Source: Bradyrhizobium sp. G127 (lineage in GTDB: Bacteria > Pseudomonadota > Alphaproteobacteria > Rhizobiales > Xanthobacteraceae). Taken from it: DNA of 64,000 nucleotides. The notes under the pieces are model-generated. The model did no database searches and was not told where the DNA came from. It worked only from the letters and a program-made list of their open reading frames with translations. This document shows, one piece after another, positions 34,965 to 43,447 of the stretch; the stretch's first letter is position 1, and every line of letters begins with the position of its first letter. The stretch covers positions 1,674,001 to 1,738,000 of the forward strand of contig NZ_JAKFGN010000001.1 of NCBI RefSeq assembly GCF_021502575.1, given 5' to 3'. The position numbers were made by a program, and so were the translations under genes.

Positions 34965-35956
34965 GCACATGCCCGCCGTTCGGCTGATAGGCCGGTGCCG
35001 CACCCGATCAACGGGCTGTGCGCGAAGTCCCAGATCGTCTCGCTCTGCGAGCCATCGGAAATGGAGACCATCGTCCCCGCTGTCACATCGCCGATTGTGG
35101 CGGCCGCAATACCGCGCAATCGAAAGCGTGCCAGCATGTCCTCGACCTTGTCAGCGCGCACCGACAGCAGATAGCCGAAGCTCGGAAATGTGAGCAGCCA
35201 GCGCTCCAGATCGACGCCATCGGGCTTCGGGATCGATGCGAGATCGATCGAGAGGCTCACGCAGGAACACTCCGCCAGCATGGCGGCAGTGCCGACGATG
35301 CCGCCCTGGCTGATATCCTTGGCGGCTTTGGCGAGGCCCGCCTCAGCAATCGCGGGCAGGAGTTCAAGGTCGCCACGCAGCCGCTCGGCAGGCGCATCCG
35401 TTGCAGCTTCCCAGTTGGAAAACGGCTCGCGATAGCGCCCGCGCAGGTCGATGGCTGCAATCAGCCGATCACCGGGCAGGGCATCGAAACTGGTCAGGAG
35501 TTTTTTGGCGCGGCCGAGAATGGCGACCGCGAACTGTCCGCGCTCGCTGCGGATGTTGGTATGGCCGCCGACCACGGGCACGCCGAACGCGCGCGATGCG
35601 CTGCTGAGGCCATCCAGCACCGGCGATGCCTTGTCCTCGCCGTCGGACCAGATCGCGTTGACGACGGCGACGGGCCGCCCGCCCATCGCGGCGATGTCGG
35701 AGACATTGACCATGATGCCACACCAGCCGGCGAACCACGGATCGCCGGCGACGAATTCGTTCATGAAGCCTTCGATGGCGAACAGCGTGTAACCGTCGCC
35801 GTCGGGAATGGCCGCGCAGTCGTCACCCACCGCGATTGCGCTTTCGCCAGACAGGCCGAGCGCCGAGGCCACGGTTGCAATATCGCTCTTGGCCGCAAGG
35901 CCGCTGCTGCGGCGCAGGCGGTCGGCAAGAACGGACATGGCGACCTGGCCGATCAT
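34961..35956 (-). CDS. Sll0787-family protein (AIR synthase / ThiL-like fold)
   Basis: A 331-residue protein of the PurM/ThiL-like ATP-binding superfamily: SAIAVGDDCAAIPDGDGYTLFAIEGFMNEF has the Asp-rich metal/ATP motif, followed by GIMVNVSDIAAMGGRPVAVVNAIW and DISQGGIVGTAAMLAE. Such enzymes activate amides or phosphorylate small substrates. The start at 35956 overlaps the acetyltransferase stop by one base (TGATG); a second ATG at 35938 is possible. It is a standard member of Nit1 clusters with no proven reaction. Confidence 0.85.
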   Translation of the reverse strand: MIGQVAMSVLADRLRRSSGLAAKSDIATVASALGLSGESAIAVGDDCAAIPDGDGYTLFAIEGFMNEFVAGDPWFAGWCGIMVNVSDIAAMGGRPVAVVNAIWSDGEDKASPVLDGLSSASRAFGVPVVGGHTNIRSERGQFAVAILGRAKKLLTSFDALPGDRLIAAIDLRGRYREPFSNWEAATDAPAERLRGDLELLPAIAEAGLAKAAKDISQGGIVGTAAMLAECSCVSLSIDLASIPKPDGVDLERWLLTFPSFGYLLSVRADKVEDMLARFRLRGIAAATIGDVTAGTMVSISDGSQSETIWDFAHSPLIGCGTGLSAERRACA

Positions 35957-36507
35957 CACGCGGCCAGCTTCGGCAGTGACAGGAAGCCCGCTTCCGGCGT
36001 GGGGAAGGGCGGATAATAGGCGAGGTCCGGCGTCATCAAGTGATGAGGCCGCCCGAAGGTCTCGTTCTCGCTGACGGTGCGCCAGTGCATATGATGGAAC
36101 AGTTCGGCGTTCTGGCTTTGCACGTTGCCGAAGAATTCGCGGCAGCCGTAGCCATGCGCCGAGGAGACGGCGAGACGGATCAGGCCCGCGCCCACCGCGC
36201 CGAGTTTGCGATAGGGACGCGCGACTGCAAGCCGCGATCCCCACCAGATGTCGCTGCCGTTGCTGCGATCCGGATGAATACGCACCGTGCCGACGACCTC
36301 GAAGGCTGCGACACCGAACAGAGAGATTGCGACAATCGGGATTGCATAGTCGTCGATGTCGTCGCGGTCGCCGTCCTCGAAAATTTTCTGCTCCGTGCAG
36401 AATACCTGCCGGCGAAGCGCGGCCGCGCCGCGCTTTTCCCAATCCTCCGTCGCGAACTTGATCTGATAGGCGCTGGCGAGAAACGGTTTGAACGGTTCGA
36501 AGATCAT
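35956..36507 (-). CDS. MSMEG_0567/Sll0786-family N-acetyltransferase
   Basis: A 183-residue GNAT-like protein: YQIKFATEDWEKRGAAALRRQVFCTEQKIF in short form, then the beta-bulge region IDDYAIPIVAISLFG and the acetyl-CoA region RLAVARPYRKLGAVGAGLIRLAV. The start overlaps the radical SAM stop as ATGA. It is the acyltransferase of the Nit1 cluster; donor and acceptor are unknown. Confidence 0.87.
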   Translation of the reverse strand: MIFEPFKPFLASAYQIKFATEDWEKRGAAALRRQVFCTEQKIFEDGDRDDIDDYAIPIVAISLFGVAAFEVVGTVRIHPDRSNGSDIWWGSRLAVARPYRKLGAVGAGLIRLAVSSAHGYGCREFFGNVQSQNAELFHHMHWRTVSENETFGRPHHLMTPDLAYYPPFPTPEAGFLSLPKLAA

Positions 36508-37640
36508 GCGTTCGCCCTCCGCTCATAGGTGGAAAGCGCGGAGCATGCGCCGCATTTGGCGCAGCCGGCTTTCACATCAATAGACTTCAATCCACCATCG
36601 TTGAGCATCTGTGCCAGTGGCTGCAAAATTCCGTGCATGAAGGCGGGCAGCGGTGTCGGATGGCTCTCCAGCGGCGTGCCGGAGATGGGCACGAACGGCA
36701 CCACGAAGGGATAGACGCCGATATCGACCAGCCGCTGGCAGATATCGAGAATTTCCGCGCTGCTGTCGCCGAGGCCCGCAAGAATATAGGTCGAGACCTG
36801 ACCGCGGCCGAACACCGGCACCGCAGCCTTGAATGCTGACAAATAACGTTCAACCGACACCTGCGCCTTGCCGGGCATGATTCGCTGTCGCACCGTAGGC
36901 GTGACCGCCTCAAGGTGCATGCCGAGCGAATCCACGCCGGCATCCTTCATGCGCTGAAACCATGCGTCGTCGTCGGGCGGCTCGCATTGCGCCTGAATCG
37001 GCAGATCCACGGCGGCCTTCACCGCGAGCGCACTCTCGGCGAGGATCGCCGCGCCGCGATCGTTACCCGGCGGGGTGCCGGTGGTCATCACCATATGACT
37101 GACGCCGTCGAGTTCGACAGCGGCCTTCGCGACTTCCGCGAGTTGAGAAGGCGTTTTGCGCTCGACCGTGCGGCCGGCCGCAAGCGATTGACCGATGGCG
37201 CAGAACTGGCAGGTCTTGGTGCGGCTCTGGTAGCGGATGCAGGTCTGCAGAACGGTTGTTGCGAGCACATCGCGGCCGTGCAGCGTGGCGATCTTGGAGT
37301 AGGGAATGCCGTCCGCGGTCGAGAGATCGTAAAAGCGTGGACGCAGCGGAAACGACACGTTGCCGAGCACAATGCCATCGCGGCTGATGCGGCTGTTGCC
37401 ACGTTCGTCCGGCTTCTCGACCAGATAGGGGCTTTCGAACGCGGGTGCATTGTGGATCGGCACCATCACCGTCGCGCCGTCGATGGTGAACGGTGTATGG
37501 TCGGACGGTCCCGCTCCGCCGCGGCGGCTTACATGGCTCGCCTTCGGATCAACGAGACGAACTCCGAAGGATTGCAACTCGTTGATCAACTGCTCTGTCG
37601 GCATCGCTGCCAGCTGGTCGTGCGACATCAGAGGTTTCAT
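36504..37640 (-). CDS. MSMEG_0568-family radical SAM protein
   Basis: A 378-residue radical SAM enzyme. The cluster-binding Cys lie in [19 protein letters not shown], spacing C-x9-C-x2-C, unlike the usual C-x3-C-x2-C. A further CAKCGAC motif near the C-terminus may hold an auxiliary cluster. The core has [15 protein letters not shown], resembling the biotin synthase/lipoyl synthase group. The ATG at 37640 has GGAGAATC upstream; the start lies about 92 bases inside the nitrilase gene. Confidence 0.87.
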   Translation of the reverse strand: MKPLMSHDQLAAMPTEQLINELQSFGVRLVDPKASHVSRRGGAGPSDHTPFTIDGATVMVPIHNAPAFESPYLVEKPDERGNSRISRDGIVLGNVSFPLRPRFYDLSTADGIPYSKIATLHGRDVLATTVLQTCIRYQSRTKTCQFCAIGQSLAAGRTVERKTPSQLAEVAKAAVELDGVSHMVMTTGTPPGNDRGAAILAESALAVKAAVDLPIQAQCEPPDDDAWFQRMKDAGVDSLGMHLEAVTPTVRQRIMPGKAQVSVERYLSAFKAAVPVFGRGQVSTYILAGLGDSSAEILDICQRLVDIGVYPFVVPFVPISGTPLESHPTPLPAFMHGILQPLAQMLNDGGLKSIDVKAGCAKCGACSALSTYERRANA

Positions 37641-38610
37641 CGGTTGATTCTCCGGAGGCGGACGTGAAATGAGTCTGTGTGCTGTTGTGCATCGGTGCGG
37701 TCGGGCGGTCATCGATCAGCAGCGACAGCAGTTCGGGGCGGGCGTAGTGCCCAACGGAATCCATCATGCGCTTGCGCTTCACGATCAGCGCCATGTCGAG
37801 GTCGGCGATCAGGATGCCTTCGCCGTTGGTCAGCGGCGGAACGACGTGGCTTCCTTCGGGCGAGATGATCGCCGTCATGCAGCCGCCGCGCAGGCCTTTG
37901 CGCAGGCTTTCGTCCGGCGAAATCTTTGCTATTTGCTCTTCGGTTAGCCAGCCGGTGGCATTGACGACGAAGCAGCCGCTTTCCAGTGCGTGATGCCGGA
38001 TGGTCACTTCGATCTGGTCGGCGAAGATCGGGCCGACCAATGAGCCGGGAAACTGTGCGATGTGGATTTCTTCGTGCTGCGCCATCAGCGCGTAGCGCGC
38101 GAGGGGATTGTAGTGTTCCCAGCACGCCAGCGCGCCAACGCGCCCGACTTGGGTGTCAACCACTTTGAGTCCGGCGCCATCGCCCTGACCCCAGATCATC
38201 CGCTCGTGGAATGTTGGCGTCAGCTTGCGGCGCTTCAGCAGGATCGTACCATCGGCGTCGAAAATCACTTGCGTATTGTAGAGCGAGCCGTGGTCGCGTT
38301 CGTTGACGCCGAGGGCGATGACGATGTTGTGGCGCCTGGCGGCATGAGCGATCGCGTCTGTGATGGGGCCGGGCACGACGACCGCATTGTCATAAAGATG
38401 GATGTGTTCGGCGCCGCTCAGCACCGGCGGGCGGACGAACGAGAAATAGGGATACCAGGGGATGAATGTCTCGGGGAACACGGCAAGCTGCGCGCCTTTG
38501 CCCGCGGCTTCCGAGATCGCTGCAAGCACGCGATCGAGCGTTCCCGTCGGTGTGTCAAGGTCGGGCGCGATCTGAACTGCTGCAACCCTGACAATTCGTT
38601 TCTCCGGCAT
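37549..38610 (-). CDS. Nit1-type nitrilase (Sll0784 family)
   Basis: A 353-residue nitrilase. The Glu-Lys-Cys triad is visible in [14 protein letters not shown] (Glu), [12 protein letters not shown] (Lys) and [13 protein letters not shown] (Cys). Nitrilases hydrolyse nitriles to acids and ammonia; Sll0784-type enzymes are known to accept aliphatic dinitriles such as fumarodinitrile, but the natural substrate is unknown. The ATG at 38610 has GGAGAAAGG before it. The last about 45 residues (Ser/Thr/Asp-rich) run beyond the usual family end into the radical SAM gene. Confidence 0.92.
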   Translation of the reverse strand: MPEKRIVRVAAVQIAPDLDTPTGTLDRVLAAISEAAGKGAQLAVFPETFIPWYPYFSFVRPPVLSGAEHIHLYDNAVVVPGPITDAIAHAARRHNIVIALGVNERDHGSLYNTQVIFDADGTILLKRRKLTPTFHERMIWGQGDGAGLKVVDTQVGRVGALACWEHYNPLARYALMAQHEEIHIAQFPGSLVGPIFADQIEVTIRHHALESGCFVVNATGWLTEEQIAKISPDESLRKGLRGGCMTAIISPEGSHVVPPLTNGEGILIADLDMALIVKRKRMMDSVGHYARPELLSLLIDDRPTAPMHNSTQTHFTSASGESTDETSDVARPAGSDADRAVDQRVAILRSSSR

Positions 38611-38640
38611 GACCTTTCTCCTTCGTCCGCTTTGCAAGCC

Positions 38641-39123
38641 TCAGAGAGTCCAGGTGTGGAGCATGAAGGCGTTATCGTTGCGGTGGAGCAGCGTCAGATC
38701 CAGCACGTCGAGCGGATTGATCGGCCTGATGCCGGGGATCAGCGACGGTTCGCCGTGGCCATAGAGCGCCTGCAGCGCGAAGCGACAGGCATAGACCTTG
38801 CCGCCTTCTTCCATGAACTTGACGAGCTGGTTGTTGAAGTTCTGCGCGCCAGGAAACGCTTCGTCGCCGATCTTCGGAAATCCGCGCTGCACGCCGAGCG
38901 TGACGCCTGGGCCATAGAGCAGGATCGAGGTTTCGAATCCTTTGCGCTGCAAGCGGAGCGCCTGGAGGATATTGACCAGACCGATCGAGCCTTCGAAGGC
39001 GACGGTGTGGAACGTGACGAGCGCCTTCTCGCCGGGCTTGGCTTTGACGTCTTCGAAAACCTTCTCTTCGTAATCGACCAGAAAGTCACCCTTCTGTCGG
39101 GCTGGCATTGTCACTGCGGGCAT
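38641..39123 (-). CDS. MSMEG_0572/Sll0783-family nitrogen-starvation protein
   Basis: A 160-residue protein: [33 protein letters not shown] in shortened form, [25 protein letters not shown] and [21 protein letters not shown]. Its pattern of small hydrophobic strands and 'LLYGPG' resembles the DsrE-like fold, which is an impression, not a proven homology. Sll0783 of Synechocystis is strongly induced by nitrogen loss. It is the first gene of the cluster. AAGGAG precedes two adjacent ATGs; 39123 has the better spacing. Confidence 0.88.
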   Translation of the reverse strand: MPAVTMPARQKGDFLVDYEEKVFEDVKAKPGEKALVTFHTVAFEGSIGLVNILQALRLQRKGFETSILLYGPGVTLGVQRGFPKIGDEAFPGAQNFNNQLVKFMEEGGKVYACRFALQALYGHGEPSLIPGIRPINPLDVLDLTLLHRNDNAFMLHTWTL

Positions 39124-39171
39124 CATGCACTCCTTGTTTCTGATCCGGCGCTCCGGACGCAGATCAAGGAT

Positions 39172-39190
39172 TTGCAATCAATGTGCCAAA
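39172..39190 (-). promoter_or_regulatory. Sigma-54 promoter of the Nit1 cluster
   Basis: On the minus strand this reads TTTGGCACATTGATTGCAA, matching TTGGCACR-N4-TTGCW with GG (complement of 39186-39187) and GC (complement of 39174-39175) ten bases apart. Transcription would start near 39162, about 40 bases before the first gene. Nitrogen-limitation control through an enhancer-binding protein follows from the promoter class. Confidence 0.8.
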
Positions 39191-39218
39191 CGGGACTCTG
39201 CATATCTTATCATCAGAA

Positions 39219-39257
39219 CATTCAATTTGCATTCAAATATGCATTCAATATTGAATG
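39219..39257. repeat. Direct repeats CATTCAA with a 16-base palindrome
   Basis: CATTCAA occurs at 39219-39225, 39230-39236 and 39242-39248 (steps of 11 and 12 bases), and again at 39406-39412, just before the MocR-type gene. The third copy is part of the perfect palindrome CATTCAATATTGAATG (39242-39257). MocR regulators often bind direct repeats, so these are likely operators for the divergent regulator. Confidence 0.6.
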
Positions 39258-39292
39258 GAAACTTGATAGGCTCTCCCGCCTCTCGCAAAATA

Positions 39293-39313
39293 TTGCCTAG
39301 CGACGCTAGGCAA
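39293..39313. promoter_or_regulatory. Perfect 21-base palindrome between the Nit1 cluster and the MocR gene
   Basis: TTGCCTAGCG, a central A, and CGCTAGGCAA make a perfect palindrome. It lies about 115 bases upstream of the -24 element of the Nit1 sigma-54 promoter, a usual distance for an enhancer-binding protein site. It could also be an operator for the MocR gene or a hairpin. Confidence 0.55.
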
Positions 39314-39425
39314 AGCGCCTTTTCGTTCGGCAGAAGCGGCGCTTCGGAACTCCATTGCTGTGCACCAATGAAATTCACTTGGCAAACTTTGGCGCAACAA
39401 GTATGCATTCAATTAGCGATCAATT

Positions 39426-40832
39426 ATGAGGGTGATTCCCGTCATGGCCGACTGGCGTCCTGATCTCTCCAACAGCGACAAGCCGCGCTATCTGGCGATT
39501 GCCGATGCAATCGCGGATGACATCGGCGCTGGCCGACTGGTGATCGGTGATCGTCTGCCGCCACAGCGCAAGCTCGCAAAGCGTCTCGAGATCGATTTCA
39601 CCACTGTCGCGCGCGGTTATGTCGAAGCGCAAAAGCGCGGACTGATCGAATCGAAAGTCGGGCAGGGCACCTTCGTGCGAGACAAACCGCGCCCGCGCCG
39701 CTCGCTGCAATCGTTTCCGCCGCGGCCTGTCGACCTGTCGATGAATCTGCCGCCGGAGCCGGACGATCCCGAACTGATTGCGCGGATGCAGGCGGGCGTG
39801 GATTATGTCGCGCGGGATATTGTCTCGCTGCTGCGCTATCAGGGCTTCGGCGGCACCCAGGCCGACAAGGACGCCGCGTCGAGCTGGCTCGGCCGCCGCG
39901 CGCTGGTCCCGGCACAGGATCGCGTGTTCGTCTCGCCGGGCGCGCATCCCGCGCTGGTGGGCATCGTGTCGATCCTCGCCAAGCCGGGTGAAACAATTCT
40001 CAGCGAGGCGATCACCTATCCCGGCATCCGGTCGATCGCCGCGCAACTCGGCGTCGATCTTGTCGGTTTGCCGATGGACGATGACGGCATCGAGCCGCAG
40101 GCTCTAAGCGACGCCTGCACCAAGCTGAAGCCCAAGGCGATCTATCTCAATCCGACGCTGCAGAATCCCACCACGTTGACCATACCAGATCAACGGCGAC
40201 GCGAAATTGTCGCGATTGCCCGACGTTATCATATTCCGATCATCGAGGACGATGCCTACGGCTTCATTCATGAGCACGGCCACGGTCATTCACCTTTCGC
40301 CGCTATCGCGCCGGATCTGACCTGGCATGTGGCCGGTCTCGCCAAGTGCATCGGTGCGGGGTTGCGTGCAGCCTACGTCGTAGTGCCGGACAGCCGTTCG
40401 GCGTGGCCATTTACCTCCGCGCTGCGGGCCGCAACGGTGATGGCGTCGCCGTTCACGGTAGCGCTTGTGACGCGCTGGATCGAGGATGGCACTGCCGACA
40501 CGATGCTGCGCTTCATTCGTGCCGAGACCACGGCACGGCAGAAACTCGTCGCCGAAATCATGCCGAAGGGTTCCTATCGTGCGGATCCGCTCAGCTTCAA
40601 TATGTGGGTTCCGTTGCCTAACCCATGGACCCGGTCCGGCTTCGTCGAGCATATGCGCTCCACGGGGATCGGCGTCGTCGCCAGCGACGCATTCGTGGCA
40701 AGCGGCACCGCCCCGGAGGCGGTTAGGATCTGTATCGGCGGTCCGGTAAACCGCGCGCAGGTGAAGAGCGGGCTGGAATACACCGCGCATGCATTGACGG
40801 AATCACCCGCGCTGGCGTCCCGGTTTTTGTGA
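39426..40832 (+). CDS. MocR-type regulator (GntR helix-turn-helix plus aminotransferase domain)
   Basis: A 468-residue regulator. A GntR winged helix at residues about 15-85 contains LAIADAIADDIGAGRLVIGDRLPPQRKLAK in short form and TVARGYVEAQKRGLIESKVGQGTF. The rest is a fold-type I aminotransferase-like domain with PGAHPALVG, YLNPTLQNPT, EDDAYGF and the PLP Lys in GLAKCIGAGLRAAYV. Such proteins use PLP or an amino compound as ligand and usually control a divergent neighbour. Here that neighbour is the Nit1 cluster. CATTCAA lies 14 bases before its start, suggesting autoregulation. Confidence 0.9.
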   Translation: MRVIPVMADWRPDLSNSDKPRYLAIADAIADDIGAGRLVIGDRLPPQRKLAKRLEIDFTTVARGYVEAQKRGLIESKVGQGTFVRDKPRPRRSLQSFPPRPVDLSMNLPPEPDDPELIARMQAGVDYVARDIVSLLRYQGFGGTQADKDAASSWLGRRALVPAQDRVFVSPGAHPALVGIVSILAKPGETILSEAITYPGIRSIAAQLGVDLVGLPMDDDGIEPQALSDACTKLKPKAIYLNPTLQNPTTLTIPDQRRREIVAIARRYHIPIIEDDAYGFIHEHGHGHSPFAAIAPDLTWHVAGLAKCIGAGLRAAYVVVPDSRSAWPFTSALRAATVMASPFTVALVTRWIEDGTADTMLRFIRAETTARQKLVAEIMPKGSYRADPLSFNMWVPLPNPWTRSGFVEHMRSTGIGVVASDAFVASGTAPEAVRICIGGPVNRAQVKSGLEYTAHALTESPALASRFL

Positions 40833-40871
40833 ACAAAAACGTTTGATCGTTCGGGGCGTCAGACGGCTGGT

Positions 40872-42521
40872 TTACGCCATGCGGCTTGGCAAAAGCGCTC
40901 CGGTGCGTTCCAGCACCGGATACGCGGCAGCGGCCACGATGTGCGAGTTAATCAGCTTCATATCGCGCAAGAGATCGAGGTGGATCGAGCTGGCCTGCGC
41001 GGTCTGAAGGTCGCTGTTGCGGAGCCTGTCGAAATGCGACGCGATTGCTTTTGATTCCGCATCCCTGAATACGGCTTTTTCATCCACCAGCAAGCGCGCG
41101 GTTCGCGGATCTTCAGTGACGAACAGTGATGCCGCTGTCTTGAGATTGGCGGCGAGGCGCCGGATCATCGTGCTGATATCGTTCTGATCGTCGTCGGAAA
41201 ACACCAGACCGCGCTTCAGCCTTTTCGATGCGTGCGGGAGGAAATTCCGGTCGATGACATCGCCCGCCTGCTCGATGTTCATCGTGAAGGTCAGGATTTC
41301 ATTCAGGCGGCGTTGATCGATCTCATTCAGTTCGTCAGGATCGAGCGATGTGAGATACGACTTGATGGCGATGTTCAGTTTATCGAGCACATCTTCGCGC
41401 CGCCGGGTTTCCACCAGCAATCGCCGGTCCCCCTTTGTGAGTCCTGCATTGACCCCCAGCAGCATGTCTTCCAGCACATCGGCCAGACGGAGTGCCTCGC
41501 GGGAGGCGGCGCCGAGCGCGACGATCGGCGTCTCCTTGGCCGCCGGATCGAGATAGAGAGGCCGCGCCGGATCGGCCGGATCGGCGCGATCCGGCAGCAG
41601 GCGGCGCAGCAGCGACGCATAGGGCGTTAGTAGCGGCAGCGATACCAGCGCGACCGCAAGATTGAACAGTGTGTGGAAATCGGCGACCGCGCGTGCAGGA
41701 CTGGGCTCAATCTCCATGATGAAGCGGCTGATCGGCCCGAGAAGGCCGATCGTCACGGCGACGCCGGTAAGGCGTCCGATCAGATTGCCGAGGGCAGGGC
41801 GCTTGGCGGCGGGGTCGTTACCTGCAGGGCCTTCGATAAGGGGATTGATGGCGGTGCCGAGATTGGCGCCGAGGACCAGCGCAAAAGCTGCATCGGCAGG
41901 AACGACGCCCTTCGTCGCCAGCGACATGATCAGCAGGACGACGGCGACGCTCGAATGCGCCGCCCACGTCAGCACGGCGGCGAGGACGACGTCCAGTACC
42001 CAGGAAGAGGAGATCAAACCGAGCAGCGCGGTCAGGGTGGGAGAATTCTCATATCCCGTCATCAAATCGAGCAGGTGGCGCAACGCCAGCAGCATCAGTC
42101 CGAGGCCAATGAAGACGCGACCGAGATCGTGTGCCTGCGTCCGTGAATCCCTGCGGAACATCAGCATACCGATCAGCACGAGGGCAGGCGCAACGAGGGT
42201 GACGTCGAACGAAAGAATCTGCACGATCAGGGTCGTGCCGACATTGGCGCCGAGCATGACGGCGAGTGCGGGAACCAGCCCCATCAGACCGCCCGCCGCG
42301 AAGCCGGCGGTCATCAGTCCGGTGGCGGTGCTGCTCTGGAGCACAGCGGTAACGCCCACGCCTGCCAGGAAGGCCCGGAAACGATTGCGCAAGGCGCTAC
42401 CCAGAATCGTGCGAAGCTTCGAGCCAAAGGCGCGCTGAATTCCGGTTTGCACCATATGCGTGCCCCACAGCAGCAACGCGATGAAGCCGGCAAGATCGAT
42501 CAGGTTGATGGTCAGGGTCAT
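40872..42521 (-). CDS. Na/phosphate cotransporter family protein (NptA/YjbB type)
   Basis: A 549-residue membrane protein. The two inverted Na/Pi repeats are visible as GVTAVLQSSTATGLMTAGFAAGG in short form and AAHSSVAVVLLIMSLATKG, both with the QSST/HSSV motif. The C-terminal 200 residues form a PhoU-like helical domain (ETRRREDVLDKLNIAIKSYL). Family members move phosphate, and the E. coli YjbB homologue exports it. The gene follows the DeoR-type repressor gene by 39 bases on the same strand and has AAGGGG before its ATG. Confidence 0.9.
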   Translation of the reverse strand: MTLTINLIDLAGFIALLLWGTHMVQTGIQRAFGSKLRTILGSALRNRFRAFLAGVGVTAVLQSSTATGLMTAGFAAGGLMGLVPALAVMLGANVGTTLIVQILSFDVTLVAPALVLIGMLMFRRDSRTQAHDLGRVFIGLGLMLLALRHLLDLMTGYENSPTLTALLGLISSSWVLDVVLAAVLTWAAHSSVAVVLLIMSLATKGVVPADAAFALVLGANLGTAINPLIEGPAGNDPAAKRPALGNLIGRLTGVAVTIGLLGPISRFIMEIEPSPARAVADFHTLFNLAVALVSLPLLTPYASLLRRLLPDRADPADPARPLYLDPAAKETPIVALGAASREALRLADVLEDMLLGVNAGLTKGDRRLLVETRRREDVLDKLNIAIKSYLTSLDPDELNEIDQRRLNEILTFTMNIEQAGDVIDRNFLPHASKRLKRGLVFSDDDQNDISTMIRRLAANLKTAASLFVTEDPRTARLLVDEKAVFRDAESKAIASHFDRLRNSDLQTAQASSIHLDLLRDMKLINSHIVAAAAYPVLERTGALLPSRMA

Positions 42522-42560
42522 GATCGAATCCCCTTGTTGTTTTAATGCGCCAGCGCCGGG

Positions 42561-43349
42561 TCACGCGGCCTGTACGCGGCCATCATCTGCAACATGAATC
42601 TTTCCGGCGAACTGATCGGTGATCCGATGGAAACCCGCTGGAATCGGTTTCTCTGTAAAGAAATGTTGGCAATCGCTGATGTGGCCACCGCGCACTGTGG
42701 CGTTGCGACCGAATTTGCTGGCATCGGCGACGAGCAGTGCGGTTCGGCAATTGGCGACGATGGCCTGACGCGCCTGAACCTCGCCGGAATAAAAATCCAG
42801 CAGCGTGCCGTCTTCGTCGATGCCGCCGACGCCAAAGATTCCAATATCGGCTTTGAACTGGGAGAAGAAACGCACCGCGGCGTCACCGATGATGTCGCGG
42901 TCGAGCGGGCGCAGCGTTCCGCCCGCGAGGGTGATCTCTACATCGGGATTGTGCGCGAAAGCCGATGCCGCGTTCAGACTGTTGGTGATGATCCGAAGGT
43001 TCTGGCGTCCGGCCAGCGCCAGCGCAACATATTCAGGCGTCGTTCCGAGGCCGATCATGATCGAAGCCCCGTCGGGAACGAAATTGAAGACGGCCTGCGC
43101 GATGCGCCGCTTCGCCTCGAAGTTCAGACCTTGCCGGCTTTCATAAGCGAGGTTCTGGTTCGAGACCGGAAGACCGACGCCGCCGTGAATGCGGCGCAGC
43201 AAACCTTGGTCGCACAACTGGTTCACGATGCGGCGGGCAGTTTGCTGAGTGACGTTGAAGTGCACGGCAAGATGCTCGATCGACGCGAAGCCTTTGTCGC
43301 GCACGATGTCCAGAATCTGGGCCTGTCGTTTGTTTGTCATCTTGAGCAT
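42561..43349 (-). CDS. DeoR/GlpR-type transcriptional repressor
   Basis: A 262-residue repressor. The N-terminal helix-turn-helix contains RQAQILDIVRDKGFASIEHLAVHFNVTQQTARRIVNQL in short form. The C-terminal sensor domain has ASIMIGLGTTPEYVALAL, RIITNSLNAASAFAHNPDVEITLAGGTLRP and ALLVADASKFGRNATV, as in GlpR-like proteins that bind sugar phosphates. The start is the ATG at 43349 or 43340; frames reaching 43412 run into the operator. It is divergent from the Ugp-type operon. Confidence 0.9.
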   Translation of the reverse strand: MLKMTNKRQAQILDIVRDKGFASIEHLAVHFNVTQQTARRIVNQLCDQGLLRRIHGGVGLPVSNQNLAYESRQGLNFEAKRRIAQAVFNFVPDGASIMIGLGTTPEYVALALAGRQNLRIITNSLNAASAFAHNPDVEITLAGGTLRPLDRDIIGDAAVRFFSQFKADIGIFGVGGIDEDGTLLDFYSGEVQARQAIVANCRTALLVADASKFGRNATVRGGHISDCQHFFTEKPIPAGFHRITDQFAGKIHVADDGRVQAA

Positions 43350-43369
43350 GTATCTGATGGGAATATTAT

Positions 43370-43428
43370 CATTCGAACATAATAGGTGCAATTTCTTATT
43401 TCGTTCGATCAAGATTTATGTTCGAATG
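43370..43428. promoter_or_regulatory. GlpR-like operator pair between the DeoR gene and the Ugp-type operon
   Basis: CATTCGAACATAA (43370-43382) and its exact inverse complement TTATGTTCGAATG (43416-43428) lie 33 bases apart; a third related stretch, TTTCGTTCGAT, lies between them. ATGTTCG is the half-site known for GlpR proteins. Two operators could allow looping and control of both divergent units. Confidence 0.7.
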
Positions 43429-43447
43429 AACGCGGGGAGGAGTTTTG

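Noticed and set aside
39377-39396. A second TTGGC-N-GGCGC stretch resembling a sigma-54 promoter before the MocR gene
   Set aside because: The GG to GC spacing is off by one base and the -12 element is wrong.
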